Shown: positions 8,031 through 16,757 of the stretch, piece by piece
How the letters are laid out: each line of letters begins with the position of its first letter
How positions within the stretch are numbered: the first letter of the stretch is position 1
NCBI RefSeq assembly: GCF_019037185.1
Contig: NZ_JAHHXM010000001.1
Location: 186,001-250,000, forward strand
Length of the DNA: 64,000 bases
Direction of reading: 5' to 3'
DNA from: Oceanobacillus caeni
GTDB lineage: Bacteria > Bacillota > Bacilli > Bacillales > Amphibacillaceae
Made by a program: the position numbers and the translations under genes
The notes under the pieces: generated by a model
Told to the model about the DNA's origin: nothing
Databases searched by the model: none
Seen by the model: the letters and a program-made list of their open reading frames with translations, nothing else

Positions 8031-9230
8031 ATGGAGATAGAGCGTTCAAAACAGCAGACAAATAAGGTGTATTCATTCTTATTAATTAGTGGTATTGTTT
8101 TAATCGCATTAAATTTAAGGCCAGCTATTACATCTGTTGGGCCTATTATTGGTTCTATTCAAGCAGATGTTGGTTTATCAAGCTCCAGTGCTGGATTATT
8201 AACAAGTTTACCAGTCATTGCATTTGCGATTATGTCACCGTTAGCACCAAGTTTAGCAAATCGGTTATCTAATGAATGGGCAATGTTAATTGGATTACTT
8301 ATGTTATTTATCGGAATTAGTATACGTTCCAATTCTATTGTAATCCTTCTTTTTTCAGGAACTTTATTAGTCGGACTAGGAATAGCGGTATTAAATGTAT
8401 TATTGCCTAGTTTTATTAAGGATAAGTTTCCTCATAAAATAGGTTTAATGACTAGTTTATACACAACAGCAATGGGAGTTATTGCTGCAGCTGCCTCTGG
8501 TCTCAACGTTCCAATTGCGGATGGATTAAATCTCGGTTGGAAAGTCGCTTTATTTATATGGGGAATACCTACGCTTCTTGCACTATTTAATATTTTCTAT
8601 TTGGCACGAAAGGGAAATTCTGACCAGCATATGGAGAGAAAGTTTATCCGCACGAATAAAAAAATGTGGAAATCACCTCTAGCTTGGCAAGTTGCTATAT
8701 TCATGGGTACGCAGTCGTTTTTGTTTTATTCAACGATTTCATGGTTACCTACCATTTTAAATGACCAAGGGGTTAGTATGGCTACAGCGGGTTGGATGTT
8801 ATCTTTCACACAGTTTATAGGACTTCCTGCAAGTTTTCTCGTTCCAGTTATAGCAGAAAAGTTTCGTAATCAACAGGGAGTCGTTATTTCTATCATTATT
8901 AGTTCGTTTCTTGGTTATGGGGGACTTTTATTAGGTACAACAACTACAATGATGGTTATTAGTTGTACATTTATCGGATTTACGCTAGCTGGAGCTTTCT
9001 CACTGGCTTTAACATTAATCGGACTTCGTGCAAGAACGGCAATTGAAGCCGCGGAATTATCAGGTATGGCTCAAACACTAGGTTATTTACTTGCCGCAAC
9101 AGGTCCGTTATTAATCGGTTTTCTGAACGATATTTCCAATGGATGGACGCTTCCTTTAATTGTCATCTTAATAGACTCTGTAATTGTTCTTATATTTGGA
9201 CTAGGTGCAGGCCGTAATAAATATGTATAA
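8031..9230 (+). CDS. MFS transporter of the CynX/NimT family
   Basis: 399 residues with 12 predicted membrane helices. The N-terminal signature ALNLRPAITSVGPI (about residues 24-37) is that of the CynX/NimT (cyanate / 2-nitroimidazole) branch of the major facilitator superfamily, like YycB of B. subtilis. Substrate cannot be told: homologues export nitroimidazoles, glucosides or move cyanate. Located in the cytoplasmic membrane. ATG 8031 follows a GAAAGGGG site. Single gene with a terminator behind it. Confidence 0.85.
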   Translation: MEIERSKQQTNKVYSFLLISGIVLIALNLRPAITSVGPIIGSIQADVGLSSSSAGLLTSLPVIAFAIMSPLAPSLANRLSNEWAMLIGLLMLFIGISIRSNSIVILLFSGTLLVGLGIAVLNVLLPSFIKDKFPHKIGLMTSLYTTAMGVIAAAASGLNVPIADGLNLGWKVALFIWGIPTLLALFNIFYLARKGNSDQHMERKFIRTNKKMWKSPLAWQVAIFMGTQSFLFYSTISWLPTILNDQGVSMATAGWMLSFTQFIGLPASFLVPVIAEKFRNQQGVVISIIISSFLGYGGLLLGTTTTMMVISCTFIGFTLAGAFSLALTLIGLRARTAIEAAELSGMAQTLGYLLAATGPLLIGFLNDISNGWTLPLIVILIDSVIVLIFGLGAGRNKYV

Positions 9231-9242
9231 GTTTTTAGATTG

Positions 9243-9275
9243 AAAGGAATTAACATGTTAGTTGATTCCTTTTTT
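9243..9275 (+). terminator. terminator of the CynX-like gene
   Basis: AAAGGAATTAAC and GTTAGTTGATTCCTTT pair imperfectly, followed by TTTTT. Twelve bases after the stop codon. Confidence 0.75.
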
Positions 9276-9371
9276 ATGTGCGGTACAATCGCCTAAAACC
9301 TATAATTCTACTTTTTCAATTAAATTCTATACTAAATTCTCCTAGATAATTCTACTATTTTTAGAAAAAAA

Positions 9372-9380
9372 TGGTATAAT
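9372..9380 (+). promoter_or_regulatory. extended -10 promoter of the LysM hydrolase gene
   Basis: TGgTATAAT is a perfect extended -10 element, 41 bases before the TTG start codon, with only a weak -35. No WalR-type repeat was recognised. Confidence 0.55.
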
Positions 9381-9420
9381 AGATTTATTATTGACAAGTT
9401 TAGTAGGAGGAAAGTGAAAA

Positions 9421-10674
9421 TTGGCGAATAAAAAAGTAATCATGTCGGTTACAGCAGGTGCAGCAATTGCATCGGCTATGGTCGGAGCGGATCAAGTTGA
9501 AGCAGCATCTCATAAGGTACAGAGCGGAGATTCACTTTGGACTATTGCTCAGAAACACAATACAACAGTAACGAATTTGAAAAAGATAAATAACTTAACC
9601 TCGGATTTGATTTTTCCAAATCAAGTACTAGAAACAGGTTCAGCAAGTTCTTCAGCCAAGGATACTGCATCGAAAAAACAAGAAAGCTCAAAAAGCACTT
9701 CTAATACATATACAGTTAAAGCTGGGGACACTTTAAGTGGAATTGCGTCAAGACATAATATATCCCTTACTAATTTAATGAAATGGAATGGATTAGATAC
9801 TACTCTTATCTTCCCTGGAAATGTGCTAACTGTAAGTAAACAAGAATCTCAAAATACGAAAACAAGCGGAAAAAAAGAAACTAAAGTCAGCTCTTCTACT
9901 GTTTATTCCGTTGTAGCTGGAGACTCTCTTTCTAAGATCGGTGCAAAGTATAATGTCTCTGTAGCTAATCTAAAGAAATGGAATAATCTAAGTTCTGATT
10001 TGATCTATGTTGGTCAAAAATTAAACATAGCTGGTAAATCTAGTAACAATTCTTCAACTAGTACATCATCTTCGGCTAGTAAACAAGATGGAAATAAAGC
10101 TTCTGTATATACGGTCAAATCAGGAGATACCCTTTCTAAAATTGGTAAGGCACATGGGGTTAGTGTCGCTAATCTTAAGAAATGGAATAGCTTATCGTCT
10201 GATATGATATACATTGGACAAAAATTAAGCATTGGTGCTACGAAAGAGAAATCAACTGGTTCTGTAAAAAGTACAAAGACTGGCTCTTCTACAAATACAA
10301 ATGTAGACTACGATGTTAACAAACTAGTTAGTGTTGGAAAAAGTTTAATAGGCATCCCTTACAAATGGGGCGGTACAACTACTAGTGGATTTGACTGTAG
10401 CGGATTTATTTATTACGTATACAATCAAGCTGGAAAGAAAATAAATCGTCTTTCTACGGATGGTTATTTTGAACGCTCTTATTACGTGAACAATCCACAA
10501 GTTGGGGATTTAGTCTTCTTTTCAGGAACTTATCGATCTGGTATTTCTCATATGGGAATCTATCTTGGAGATAATAAATTCCTCCAAGCTGGTACAAGTT
10601 CCGGTGTATCTATTGTAAGTTTAGATAATCCTTATTGGAGTAAGCATTTCGATAGTTTTAAACGATTTTATTAA
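9421..10674 (+). CDS. secreted LysM / NlpC-P60 peptidoglycan endopeptidase (LytE/LytF-like)
   Basis: 417 residues, exported by a signal peptide (1-28, cut after VEA). Four LysM repeats bind peptidoglycan (about 30-72, 96-138, 160-203 and 228-271), joined by Ser/Thr/Lys-rich linkers. The C-terminal NlpC/P60 domain (about 300-417) is a D,L-endopeptidase with Cys326 (GFDCSGF) and His377 (SHMGIYLG). It cuts D-gamma-Glu-meso-DAP bonds, as LytE, LytF and CwlO-class enzymes do in cell separation and wall growth. TTG 9421 is chosen because TAGGAGGAAA precedes it. LysM 3 and 4 are nearly identical, showing recent repeat duplication. Has its own promoter and terminator. Confidence 0.92.
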   Translation: MANKKVIMSVTAGAAIASAMVGADQVEAASHKVQSGDSLWTIAQKHNTTVTNLKKINNLTSDLIFPNQVLETGSASSSAKDTASKKQESSKSTSNTYTVKAGDTLSGIASRHNISLTNLMKWNGLDTTLIFPGNVLTVSKQESQNTKTSGKKETKVSSSTVYSVVAGDSLSKIGAKYNVSVANLKKWNNLSSDLIYVGQKLNIAGKSSNNSSTSTSSSASKQDGNKASVYTVKSGDTLSKIGKAHGVSVANLKKWNSLSSDMIYIGQKLSIGATKEKSTGSVKSTKTGSSTNTNVDYDVNKLVSVGKSLIGIPYKWGGTTTSGFDCSGFIYYVYNQAGKKINRLSTDGYFERSYYVNNPQVGDLVFFSGTYRSGISHMGIYLGDNKFLQAGTSSGVSIVSLDNPYWSKHFDSFKRFY

Positions 10675-10680
10675 AGTTAG

Positions 10681-10730
10681 AAAACGAACATCTTCGTTAG
10701 TATCTGATCGAGGGTGTTCGTTTTTCTTTT
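10681..10730 (+). terminator. terminator of the LysM hydrolase gene
   Basis: AAACGAACA and TGTTCGTTT form a perfect stem closing a 21-base loop, with a following T-rich tail. Confidence 0.7.
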
Positions 10731-10748
10731 GGGTAATCCCAGTTTAGC

Positions 10749-10911
10749 TGGGGTAAAGAAGACTTTCATCAGTGGGGTTTTCCTCTTCATCCCCCACTGA
10801 TAGTTAGTCGTACTTATCGGACCTTTACGGGAAGTTGATCTCCCACTTACTTTCTTTGTTTCCCCAGAAGTTTGAGGTGGGAGTCTTACTGCTCGTTTAG
10901 GTGGGATAAAA
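10749..10911. repeat. structured intergenic repeat, family 1, copy A
   Basis: Two-part element. Part one is a hairpin with arms ATCAGTGGGG and CCCCCACTGAT. Part two is a long imperfect stem whose arms read CCTTTACGGGAAG...CTCCCAC and GTGGGAG...GCTCGTTTAGG. The same layout recurs at 12448, 13555, 16588, 25001 and 36861. No coding potential. Confidence 0.85.
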
Positions 10912-10925
10912 CATTAACTAAAGAT

Positions 10926-10964
10926 AAAAAACAAAAGCTGTCGGGGGACGACAGCTTTTGTTTT
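10926..10964. terminator. strong bidirectional hairpin
   Basis: AACAAAAGCTGTCG and CGACAGCTTTTGTT form a perfect 14-bp stem with a GGGGA loop, extended by A/T tracts on both sides. It reads as a terminator in either direction, although no gene on the minus strand is certain next to it. Confidence 0.7.
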
Positions 10965-11346
10965 ATTTAACGAAGAGACAGCAGTTAGGTACTACTATCT
11001 TTTTCACTTATGACTTGGAGGTTATGTAAGAAGAATGTGGGCTAACTTTCTAAGGAACACCTTTTCATCTTTGACCAAAAATATGAAACGAAGGTAATAA
11101 GTATTATTTTTACCGCATACAAATAACAACTAATTCATAGAATCAGCCAGTATTCTTTCTGATGTTATTGATAAATGATAAGTATGATTATGAAAATAAT
11201 ATTATTCTATTTAATTTTACAAAAGGTCCCTTAGAATAGTTTGAATATGTGAAATGGATATTTAGTATTTTGACAGAAGTTGTTCTTTGAAGGCCAAGAA
11301 TAAAGTGTTAAAAAGGAGTAAACGGTGAATAATTAGTAGAAATCTT

Positions 11347-11517
11347 TTATTCAGAGGTTTGACGGTTACAATGATGTAACGTCATAATACTGAAATATTG
11401 TCCATTCACTCTACACAGTACTGTACTGGCATTCGAGGCAAATGAGGCAATACATCCATTCCGACAATTATTAGTTTTAAAGTAATAGTTTGAATATCCT
11501 ATCTTTCTGTTTTTTAT
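11347..11517 (-). CDS. candidate 56-residue Cys-rich small protein with a lost or AUA start
   Basis: A strong promoter and ribosome binding site on the minus strand lead into an open frame, but the codon at the expected start (11515-11517, ten bases after AAGGAGGAG) is ATA, not ATG. From there 56 sense codons follow to TAA. The peptide has four cysteines and a Tyr/Asn-rich N-terminus (NYYFKTNNCRNGC). I recognise no family. It may be a gene whose start has mutated, a rare AUA start, or chance. No terminator was found after it. Confidence 0.3.
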   Translation of the reverse strand: MKNRKIGYSNYYFKTNNCRNGCIASFASNASTVLCRVNGQYFSIMTLHHCNRQTSE

Positions 11518-11552
11518 GTAAGTTTATCTCCTCCTTAGTACCTATTATCTTT

Positions 11553-11580
11553 ATTATAGTATATAAAAGTGAATTGTCAA
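11553..11580 (-). promoter_or_regulatory. near-consensus sigma-A promoter
   Basis: TTGACA, 16 bases, TATAAT on the minus strand, followed about 20 bases on by AAGGAGGAGAT. This is among the strongest promoters in the window, yet no normal gene starts behind it. Confidence 0.65.
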
Positions 11581-11758
11581 TTGAATTCTAAAAGTTTATT
11601 ATTTTAATTCCATTTTTACTTTTTTAGTAGGTGTTCAAAAAGGAGGATAAAAAGGTTCGAAGTCGGCTAAATGCGCTATTGCCAGCTAGAAACATCGTAG
11701 TGTCATCTTCACCGGATTTTTTTAAAAACCTTTTTTTTATAGATTAGATAACTTTATA

Positions 11759-11920
11759 TTAATCAAGTGAATATTGTTTAATTATCCCATCATATTTATT
11801 ATCCTTATTTTCAAGCAGCATTTCTACATGAGTATGTCCTATTTTAATATTTCCTTGAATGGGTACACTGGCATTCGCAAGGCATTTGGATAGATGCATA
11901 AGAAGATGTTTTCCCAGCAA
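11759..11920 (-). pseudogene. possible gene remnant, 53 codons
   Basis: An open frame from TTG 11920 (or ATG 11899) to TAA, with protein-like composition (GHTHVEMLLENKDNKYDGI). No ribosome binding site is evident before either start. It looks like the C-terminal end of a decayed gene, but I do not recognise it, and at this length chance is possible. Confidence 0.25.
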
Positions 11921-12000
11921 TTAACTCAAGTTTATTCCTATGACATATTCCCCCTTCCATTTCCATAGAATTTATTAACAATTTCAAAGGAGGAGTTAAA

Positions 12001-12387
12001 ATGGAAGAGCTAATCACAAAGGAAATGGTAGAAAGATATTATGAGTTAAATCTGGTAAAGAAAAAAATCGAAGCAGAAATTAACCAATTAAAGAAGATCT
12101 TTCATACATATTTTGATAATGAGTATGGGGAGAACGAAAAAAGCGAATTAATCAAAGAACAATATAAACTACAAAGACAAGTTCGGAAAACAGAAAAGTG
12201 GGCGGAGAAGGATACCGTGGAAAAACTAGAAGAATTAAATATGAATGATTTAATTCAAATCGTTAAAACACCAGATAGCGAAAAGATTCATGCCGCCATT
12301 GAGTTAGGTTTGCTTAAGAAAAGTGATATCGAAGGATGTCTTACGAATAATTATACGAAAGCAATCACTGTAAAAGCGGTTAAATAA
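12001..12387 (+). CDS. hypothetical protein with N-terminal coiled coil
   Basis: 128 residues, highly charged. Residues about 5-75 are heptad-like helices (KKKIEAEINQLKKIF, then KEQYKLQRQVRKTEKW), and the C-terminal 50 residues look globular (DLIQIVKTPDSEKIHAAIELG). No family recognised and no membrane segment. It is preceded by an excellent AAAGGAGGAG site, so it is likely translated. It stands alone, followed by a structured repeat. Confidence 0.65.
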   Translation: MEELITKEMVERYYELNLVKKKIEAEINQLKKIFHTYFDNEYGENEKSELIKEQYKLQRQVRKTEKWAEKDTVEKLEELNMNDLIQIVKTPDSEKIHAAIELGLLKKSDIEGCLTNNYTKAITVKAVK

Positions 12388-12447
12388 AAAGGCTTGTTTC
12401 GTAATAAAGTGAAACTCATTCAGTAGGGGGCATCCAACCAGTTAAGG

Positions 12448-12545
12448 CGGATAAAGAAGAATGCCATCAGTGGGGGTTTTCCTTCATCCCCCACTAATGG
12501 TTAGTCGCGCTTATCGGACCATCACGGCCAGTAATTAGTCCACAG
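12448..12545. repeat. structured intergenic repeat, family 1, copy B (partial)
   Basis: Keeps the first hairpin (CCATCAGTGGGGG / CCCCCACTAATGG) and the linker GGTTAGTCGCGCTTATCGGACC, but the second long stem is truncated. It lies between the coiled-coil gene and the 3' end of iolS. Confidence 0.75.
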
Positions 12546-12559
12546 TTTAAATATTAACT

Positions 12560-13495
12560 TTAGCTGAAAACACGATTAATTTCCTCTATTTCATCCTCAG
12601 TAAGAGTAACGTCCAGTGTCTTTTGATTTTTCAATACCTGTTCTGGGTTTTTCGCACCTGGAATAACAGCGGTTATCGCGTCTTGGGTCAAATACCATGC
12701 AAGAACTATAGAAGCGACTTCAGCATCTTTTTCATTCGCAATGTTACGTAACACTTCTACTTTTTCTAGGTTTTGTACGAAAGCTTCACCTTGAAGATGT
12801 GGCATGTTATGTCTTAAATCATCAGCTGGGAATTTTGTGTTTTTATTATATTTCCCTGCTAAGATTCCAGCAGCTAATGGGAAAAATGGAATAAAAGCAA
12901 TATTATGTTCTAACGTATATGGGAAAAAGTCATTCTCCGCACCACGAGCTAATAAGTTATACTCTCCCTGGAATACATCTACATAGCCATCTTTGTTTGC
13001 TTCCTCAAGTTGTGCAGGCGTTAAATTAGATGTTCCGATTCCACGAATTTTCCCAGCATCTTTTAGTTCTTGTAGGGCTCCTACCGCCTCATAAAGTGGA
13101 GTTTTACCATCGGGATTATGAATATAGTACAAGTCAATATAATCCGTATCTAAACGTTTTAAGCTAGCTTCAACCGATTGCTTCATGAATTCTGGCGAAT
13201 TATCAATTTCTACTTTTCCATCCACAATACGTTGAGCACCTTTAGTTGCAAGTACTACTTCACTACGCTTACCTGTTTCCTTAATAGCCTGACCAACTAA
13301 TTCCTCTGAACGACCAATTCCATAGATGAATGCTGTATCAATGAAATTCATATCATGATTGATTGCGGCTTTCACTAGATCAATACCTACTTGTTCATCC
13401 AAATTCGGATATAGGTTATGGCCACCAACAGCATTTGTGCCAAGTCCAATTGGGTTAACCCATAAATCCGTTTTACCTAATTTTACTTTTGTCAT
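12560..13495 (-). CDS. iolS: aldo-keto reductase IolS
   Basis: 311 residues, NADP-dependent aldo/keto reductase of the IolS/YqkF group. The N-terminus PIGLGTNAVGGHNLYPNL is nearly that of B. subtilis IolS, whose gene lies beside the iol operon there too. The catalytic Tyr is in AFIYGIGRSEE (about residue 56), with Asp and Lys in the usual places (FIDTA, ATKG) and His in YYIHNPD. Its physiological substrate in inositol use is unknown; the protein may help steps with keto-inositols. I start it at ATG 13495 (MTKVKLGKTDL), preceded by AGGAATGATAGGA. It follows iolJ after a repeat element of 240 bases. Confidence 0.88.
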   Translation of the reverse strand: MTKVKLGKTDLWVNPIGLGTNAVGGHNLYPNLDEQVGIDLVKAAINHDMNFIDTAFIYGIGRSEELVGQAIKETGKRSEVVLATKGAQRIVDGKVEIDNSPEFMKQSVEASLKRLDTDYIDLYYIHNPDGKTPLYEAVGALQELKDAGKIRGIGTSNLTPAQLEEANKDGYVDVFQGEYNLLARGAENDFFPYTLEHNIAFIPFFPLAAGILAGKYNKNTKFPADDLRHNMPHLQGEAFVQNLEKVEVLRNIANEKDAEVASIVLAWYLTQDAITAVIPGAKNPEQVLKNQKTLDVTLTEDEIEEINRVFS

Positions 13496-13554
13496 TCCTA
13501 TCATTCCTTCCCTCACTTAAAACTTAACTTAGCAACTTAGCAATCGCTATTAGG

Positions 13555-13795
13555 TTAGGTGAATGCCTTAGTTGCACTTATACGGCGAGTAATCGGACCC
13601 CTAGACGGGAAAGATTTTTTCTCTAACTGCCAAAAGAAGAAGCTGCGTAAAGAAGACTTCCATCAGTGGGATTTTTCCTTCATCCCCCACTGATAGTTAG
13701 TCGCACTTATCGCATCTTTAGTGTAGTTGATCTTCTTTTTTACAAAAAGCTTGGTGTGGCAGCCTTACTTCCCGTTTAGTTGGGATAAAACATCC
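13555..13795. repeat. structured intergenic repeat, family 1, copy C
   Basis: Contains the hairpin with ATCAGTGGGA / CCCCCACTGAT and the long second stem ending in CCCGTTTAGTTGGGATAAAA, here with more mismatches. Its upstream end (13555-13580) matches the cspD leader (1900-1924). It fills the gap between iolJ and iolS. Confidence 0.8.
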
Positions 13796-13819
13796 CCTTC
13801 TCCATTGTAACCCATCCAT

Positions 13820-14683
13820 CTATCTTATCAATTGTTTTACTCTATTAGAGGATCCGAATAATTGCATTTTTTCTTTTACCACTTCTGTTATAGCATCCAT
13901 TGCAGGTATTAGGATAGATTGTGGGTTGAACAACTCTTTGTCATTTGTAAGAATTTGGCGTACTGTTTCAGCCCATGCTACATTGCATTCTGTATTTACA
14001 TTAATTTTAGCGTGTCCTAATTCAATACATTTTTTAATTTGATAATCCGGAATTCCAGAACCACCGTGTAATACTAATGGAACATCCGTTAGCTCTGAGA
14101 TTTCTTTCATTTCGTCAAAACCTAATTTAGGCTCTCCTTGATATGGACCGTGTACCGATCCAAGCGCCGCAGCTAAAGCATCTACCTTTGATTCTTTCAC
14201 TAAACGTTCGCATTCTATTGGACTAGCATATTCTACTCCACCAGTTACACCATCTTCTGTTCCACCAACAGAACCTACTTCAGCTTCAACTGAAACACCT
14301 TTTCTACTTGCATATGCAACAACTTCACTTGTCATTTTGATGTTTTGTTCAATTGAATATTTCGAGCCATCAAACATTACAGAACTATAACCAGCATCAA
14401 TGGCTTCCTTACATCTTTCTACACTTAAGCCGTGATCAAGATGCATCACAACAGGTACTGTAATATTCATTTCTTCTATCATTTTTTCAACAGTTGAGGC
14501 AATTAAGCGAAAACCACCTAAGTAATCCACGATTCTATCTGAGGAAGCGATAATAACGGGTGATTTTTCTTCTTCTGCTGCTTTTAAAATAGCCTGAACC
14601 CATTGAAAATTATTCATATTAAATTGACCAATAGCATACTTATTTTTTGCTTCATTAAGAAGTTCTTTCATAGAAACAAACAT
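13820..14683 (-). CDS. iolJ: 6-phospho-5-dehydro-2-deoxy-D-gluconate aldolase IolJ
   Basis: Class II aldolase, cytosolic. It cleaves 6-phospho-5-dehydro-2-deoxygluconate to dihydroxyacetone phosphate and malonate semialdehyde, the carbon-splitting step of inositol breakdown. 287 residues, as in B. subtilis IolJ. The zinc ligands of the class are visible: HLDHG (about 81-85), AALGSVHG (about 175-182) and LHGGSGI (about 207-213). The N-terminus FVSMKELLNEAK is typical. Start ATG 14683. Last gene of the iolA-B-C-D-E-I-J run, 30 bases after iolI. Distinct from the glycolytic aldolase by the GGVEYA segment and overall match to IolJ. Confidence 0.93.
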   Translation of the reverse strand: MFVSMKELLNEAKNKYAIGQFNMNNFQWVQAILKAAEEEKSPVIIASSDRIVDYLGGFRLIASTVEKMIEEMNITVPVVMHLDHGLSVERCKEAIDAGYSSVMFDGSKYSIEQNIKMTSEVVAYASRKGVSVEAEVGSVGGTEDGVTGGVEYASPIECERLVKESKVDALAAALGSVHGPYQGEPKLGFDEMKEISELTDVPLVLHGGSGIPDYQIKKCIELGHAKINVNTECNVAWAETVRQILTNDKELFNPQSILIPAMDAITEVVKEKMQLFGSSNRVKQLIR

Positions 14684-14713
14684 TTATATCACTTCTCTCG
14701 TTTTTAAAAAATA

Positions 14714-15568
14714 TTATTGATTAATGGACCCCTTTACTTCATAATGTTTGGAAAGCACATCTACCATCGTTTCTTTCGATGTTTTAATCACTTCTTCGGG
14801 ATTCATTTTATAATATTCCGGTCTAAATAATTCGATGGAACAAGCCTCGCCATGGAATCCAATTTCTTTTAAAGTAGATAAAATTCCATCTAAATCAATT
14901 GCACCTTGTCCTGGCCAGCAGCGATCTTCGTCTCTTAAAATTCCGATTGGATAATCATCTGTATCATCGATGTGTAAAAGGAAAATTTTTGAACCATCCG
15001 CCTGTTTTAATTCATCTAATCTAGAACCCATACCATGGAAATGGAAACAATCTAGTACCAACCCGACATTATCACGATTAACTTCTTGTACAATTTCATA
15101 TCCTTGCTTAAACGTATTTACAGTAGCTTGGGGGTGACCGATAAATTCAAAAGCTATTTTAATCCCATAACCTTTAGCTAAATCAGAGAACTCCCTTAAC
15201 ATTTTGACACAACTTTTCTTAATGTCTTCAAGCAGGATCTTTTCCTCAGTTATGTTAGGGACAGCCACAATATATGGTGCACCTAATTTTTTCCCAATCT
15301 CGAGCCATTCCTTAAATGTTTGAATAATTTGTTCCTCATCTTCTTTAGATCGATTGTTAAAAAACTCTAACGCGTTAAGTGAAAGTAATTTCAAATGATG
15401 AGTACGGAAAAACCCTGCTAAATCATCGAGACTATGATTCTCTAAATAGGCAGGTAATTTCCACATTTGAATTTCAATAAAGTCAAATCCATACTTTTCG
15501 CAAAGTTCCAAGTCTTGTTCTAACGTTGCATTTCCTTTCGTAGTTGCGACATTATAAGCTAATTTCAT
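14714..15568 (-). CDS. iolI: inosose isomerase IolI (2-keto-myo-inositol isomerase)
   Basis: 284-residue TIM barrel (AP_endonuc_2 superfamily). IolI of B. subtilis interconverts 2-keto-myo-inositol and 1-keto-D-chiro-inositol, letting D-chiro-inositol enter the pathway. The four metal ligands known there are conserved: Glu in AFEFIGHPQ, Asp in LVLDCFHFHG, His in LLHIDDTDD and Glu in SIELFRPEYY. The signature WPGQGAIDL is present. ATG 15568 after GAGGTGTAGAGG. Between iolE and iolJ on the same strand with gaps of 49 and 30 bases. Confidence 0.92.
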   Translation of the reverse strand: MKLAYNVATTKGNATLEQDLELCEKYGFDFIEIQMWKLPAYLENHSLDDLAGFFRTHHLKLLSLNALEFFNNRSKEDEEQIIQTFKEWLEIGKKLGAPYIVAVPNITEEKILLEDIKKSCVKMLREFSDLAKGYGIKIAFEFIGHPQATVNTFKQGYEIVQEVNRDNVGLVLDCFHFHGMGSRLDELKQADGSKIFLLHIDDTDDYPIGILRDEDRCWPGQGAIDLDGILSTLKEIGFHGEACSIELFRPEYYKMNPEEVIKTSKETMVDVLSKHYEVKGSINQ

Positions 15569-15617
15569 CCTCTACACCTCAACTATCTTCCAAGGGGATA
15601 AATTTATAATTAGTTCG

Positions 15618-16514
15618 TTACAACTTTTTTTGAAGTAAATTCTCGTCAATATATTTCCTTGCTTTAAGTGCATATTCTAATGGATGGGCTTTGGCAGGAT
15701 CCTGTTCTGCTTCAATGACAATCCAGCCTTTGTAATCGTTGTCAATCAGAAACTGGTAAATTTCCGTAAAGTCAATTACGCCATCTCCTGGTACAGTGAA
15801 CATTCCCTCTAGGAAAGAACCTAAGAAGGATTTACCCTCTTCTTTACATTGTTTCATTATATTTTCTCTTACATCTTTAAAATGTACATGTTTAATGCGA
15901 TCCATATGTTTGGTTAAAAGTGTCATATAGTCACCATCTGAAACAAAAATATGACCAGCATCATATAATAGATGAACATGATTTGGATCTGTATTCTCCA
16001 TTAAACGATCTACTTCTTCTAATGTTTGCACTCCAGTTCCCATATGATGGTGATATGCTAGTTTTAGATTATATGCCTTGGCAATTTTCCCAAGTTCATT
16101 TAATCCTTCACATAATAAATCCCATTCTTCATCCGAAAAATATGGTTTATTAGCAAAAACATCTGTATCTCGTAAACCTTGAACGCTATGTGTTTGTTCA
16201 GAAACAACGGCTGCATCTGCATTTACTTTTTGTAAGTAATCGCAGTGATCATGAAATGCTTTTGAAGCTTCTTCAATACCATCACGAATAATGTAACTAG
16301 AAAACCATTTACTTGCTATTTTAAGGTCACGTAATTGAACTTCCTTATTTAAAACATCAGGTTCTGGAAAAAATCCCCCAACTTCTGTTCCTTCAAATCC
16401 ACTTATTACAATATCTCCTAACAGATGCCCTAATGTATTGTCTTGACCAATTTCGGGAATATCATCATTTCTCCAACCAATAGGTGCAATTCCCCAATGA
16501 ATTTTGTTAGTCAT
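15618..16514 (-). CDS. iolE: inosose dehydratase IolE
   Basis: 298 residues, TIM barrel. It dehydrates 2-keto-myo-inositol (scyllo-inosose) to 3D-(3,5/4)-trihydroxycyclohexane-1,2-dione. The N-terminus [17 protein letters not shown] is the family hallmark. Metal-site segments are [32 protein letters not shown] and VIEAEQDP, and VPGDGVIDF is present. Metal-dependent (Co/Mn) in known members. It is separated from iolD by 243 bases that contain a family-1 repeat, but both are on the same strand. A second copy, more divergent, is at 50592-51527. Confidence 0.93.
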   Translation of the reverse strand: MTNKIHWGIAPIGWRNDDIPEIGQDNTLGHLLGDIVISGFEGTEVGGFFPEPDVLNKEVQLRDLKIASKWFSSYIIRDGIEEASKAFHDHCDYLQKVNADAAVVSEQTHSVQGLRDTDVFANKPYFSDEEWDLLCEGLNELGKIAKAYNLKLAYHHHMGTGVQTLEEVDRLMENTDPNHVHLLYDAGHIFVSDGDYMTLLTKHMDRIKHVHFKDVRENIMKQCKEEGKSFLGSFLEGMFTVPGDGVIDFTEIYQFLIDNDYKGWIVIEAEQDPAKAHPLEYALKARKYIDENLLQKKL

Positions 16515-16587
16515 CGTTCTTCGCCTCTTTTTCGTACGTTAGATTTCTAAGCTAGTATGATAGTTTCCGACAACAAAGGAATCGTTG

Positions 16588-16747
16588 TCGGATAAAGAAA
16601 ACTTCCATCAGTGGGGATTTTCCACCTGTCCCCATTGATGGTTAGTCGCACTTATCGTACCTTTACGGGCAGTTGATCTCCCACTTAGCTTCTCTGTTCC
16701 CCGTTAGCTTGAGGTGGGAGTCTTACTGCCCGTAAAGGTGGGATAAA
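16588..16747. repeat. structured intergenic repeat, family 1, copy D, inside the iol operon
   Basis: Best-preserved copy. Hairpin one: CATCAGTGGGGA (16606-16617) with TCCCCATTGATG (16629-16640). Stem two: arms at 16660-16684 and 16714-16738 match in 21 of 25 positions, including CCTTTAC against GTAAAGG, where other copies mismatch. Paired changes relative to the other copies argue that the fold itself is conserved. It sits between iolD and iolE. Confidence 0.88.
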
Positions 16748-16757
16748 GTATATATAT

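Larger units (their letters stand above)
10965..12000. other. about 1 kb with little certain coding content
   Basis: Apart from the doubtful small frames at 11347-11517 and 11759-11920, I see no gene. From about 11630 to 11740 there is a GTGTTCAAAAAGGAG...CATCTTCACCGG block that resembles a dispersed non-coding element seen in Bacillaceae, but I cannot confirm it here. CTGGCATTCG occurs twice (near 11426 and 11869). The region looks like decayed genes and repeats. Confidence 0.4.

Noticed and set aside
11426-11890. Repeated CTGGCATTCG near 11426 and 11869 as a repeat family
   Set aside because: Only ten bases are exactly shared and both copies fall in doubtful small frames; too little to call.
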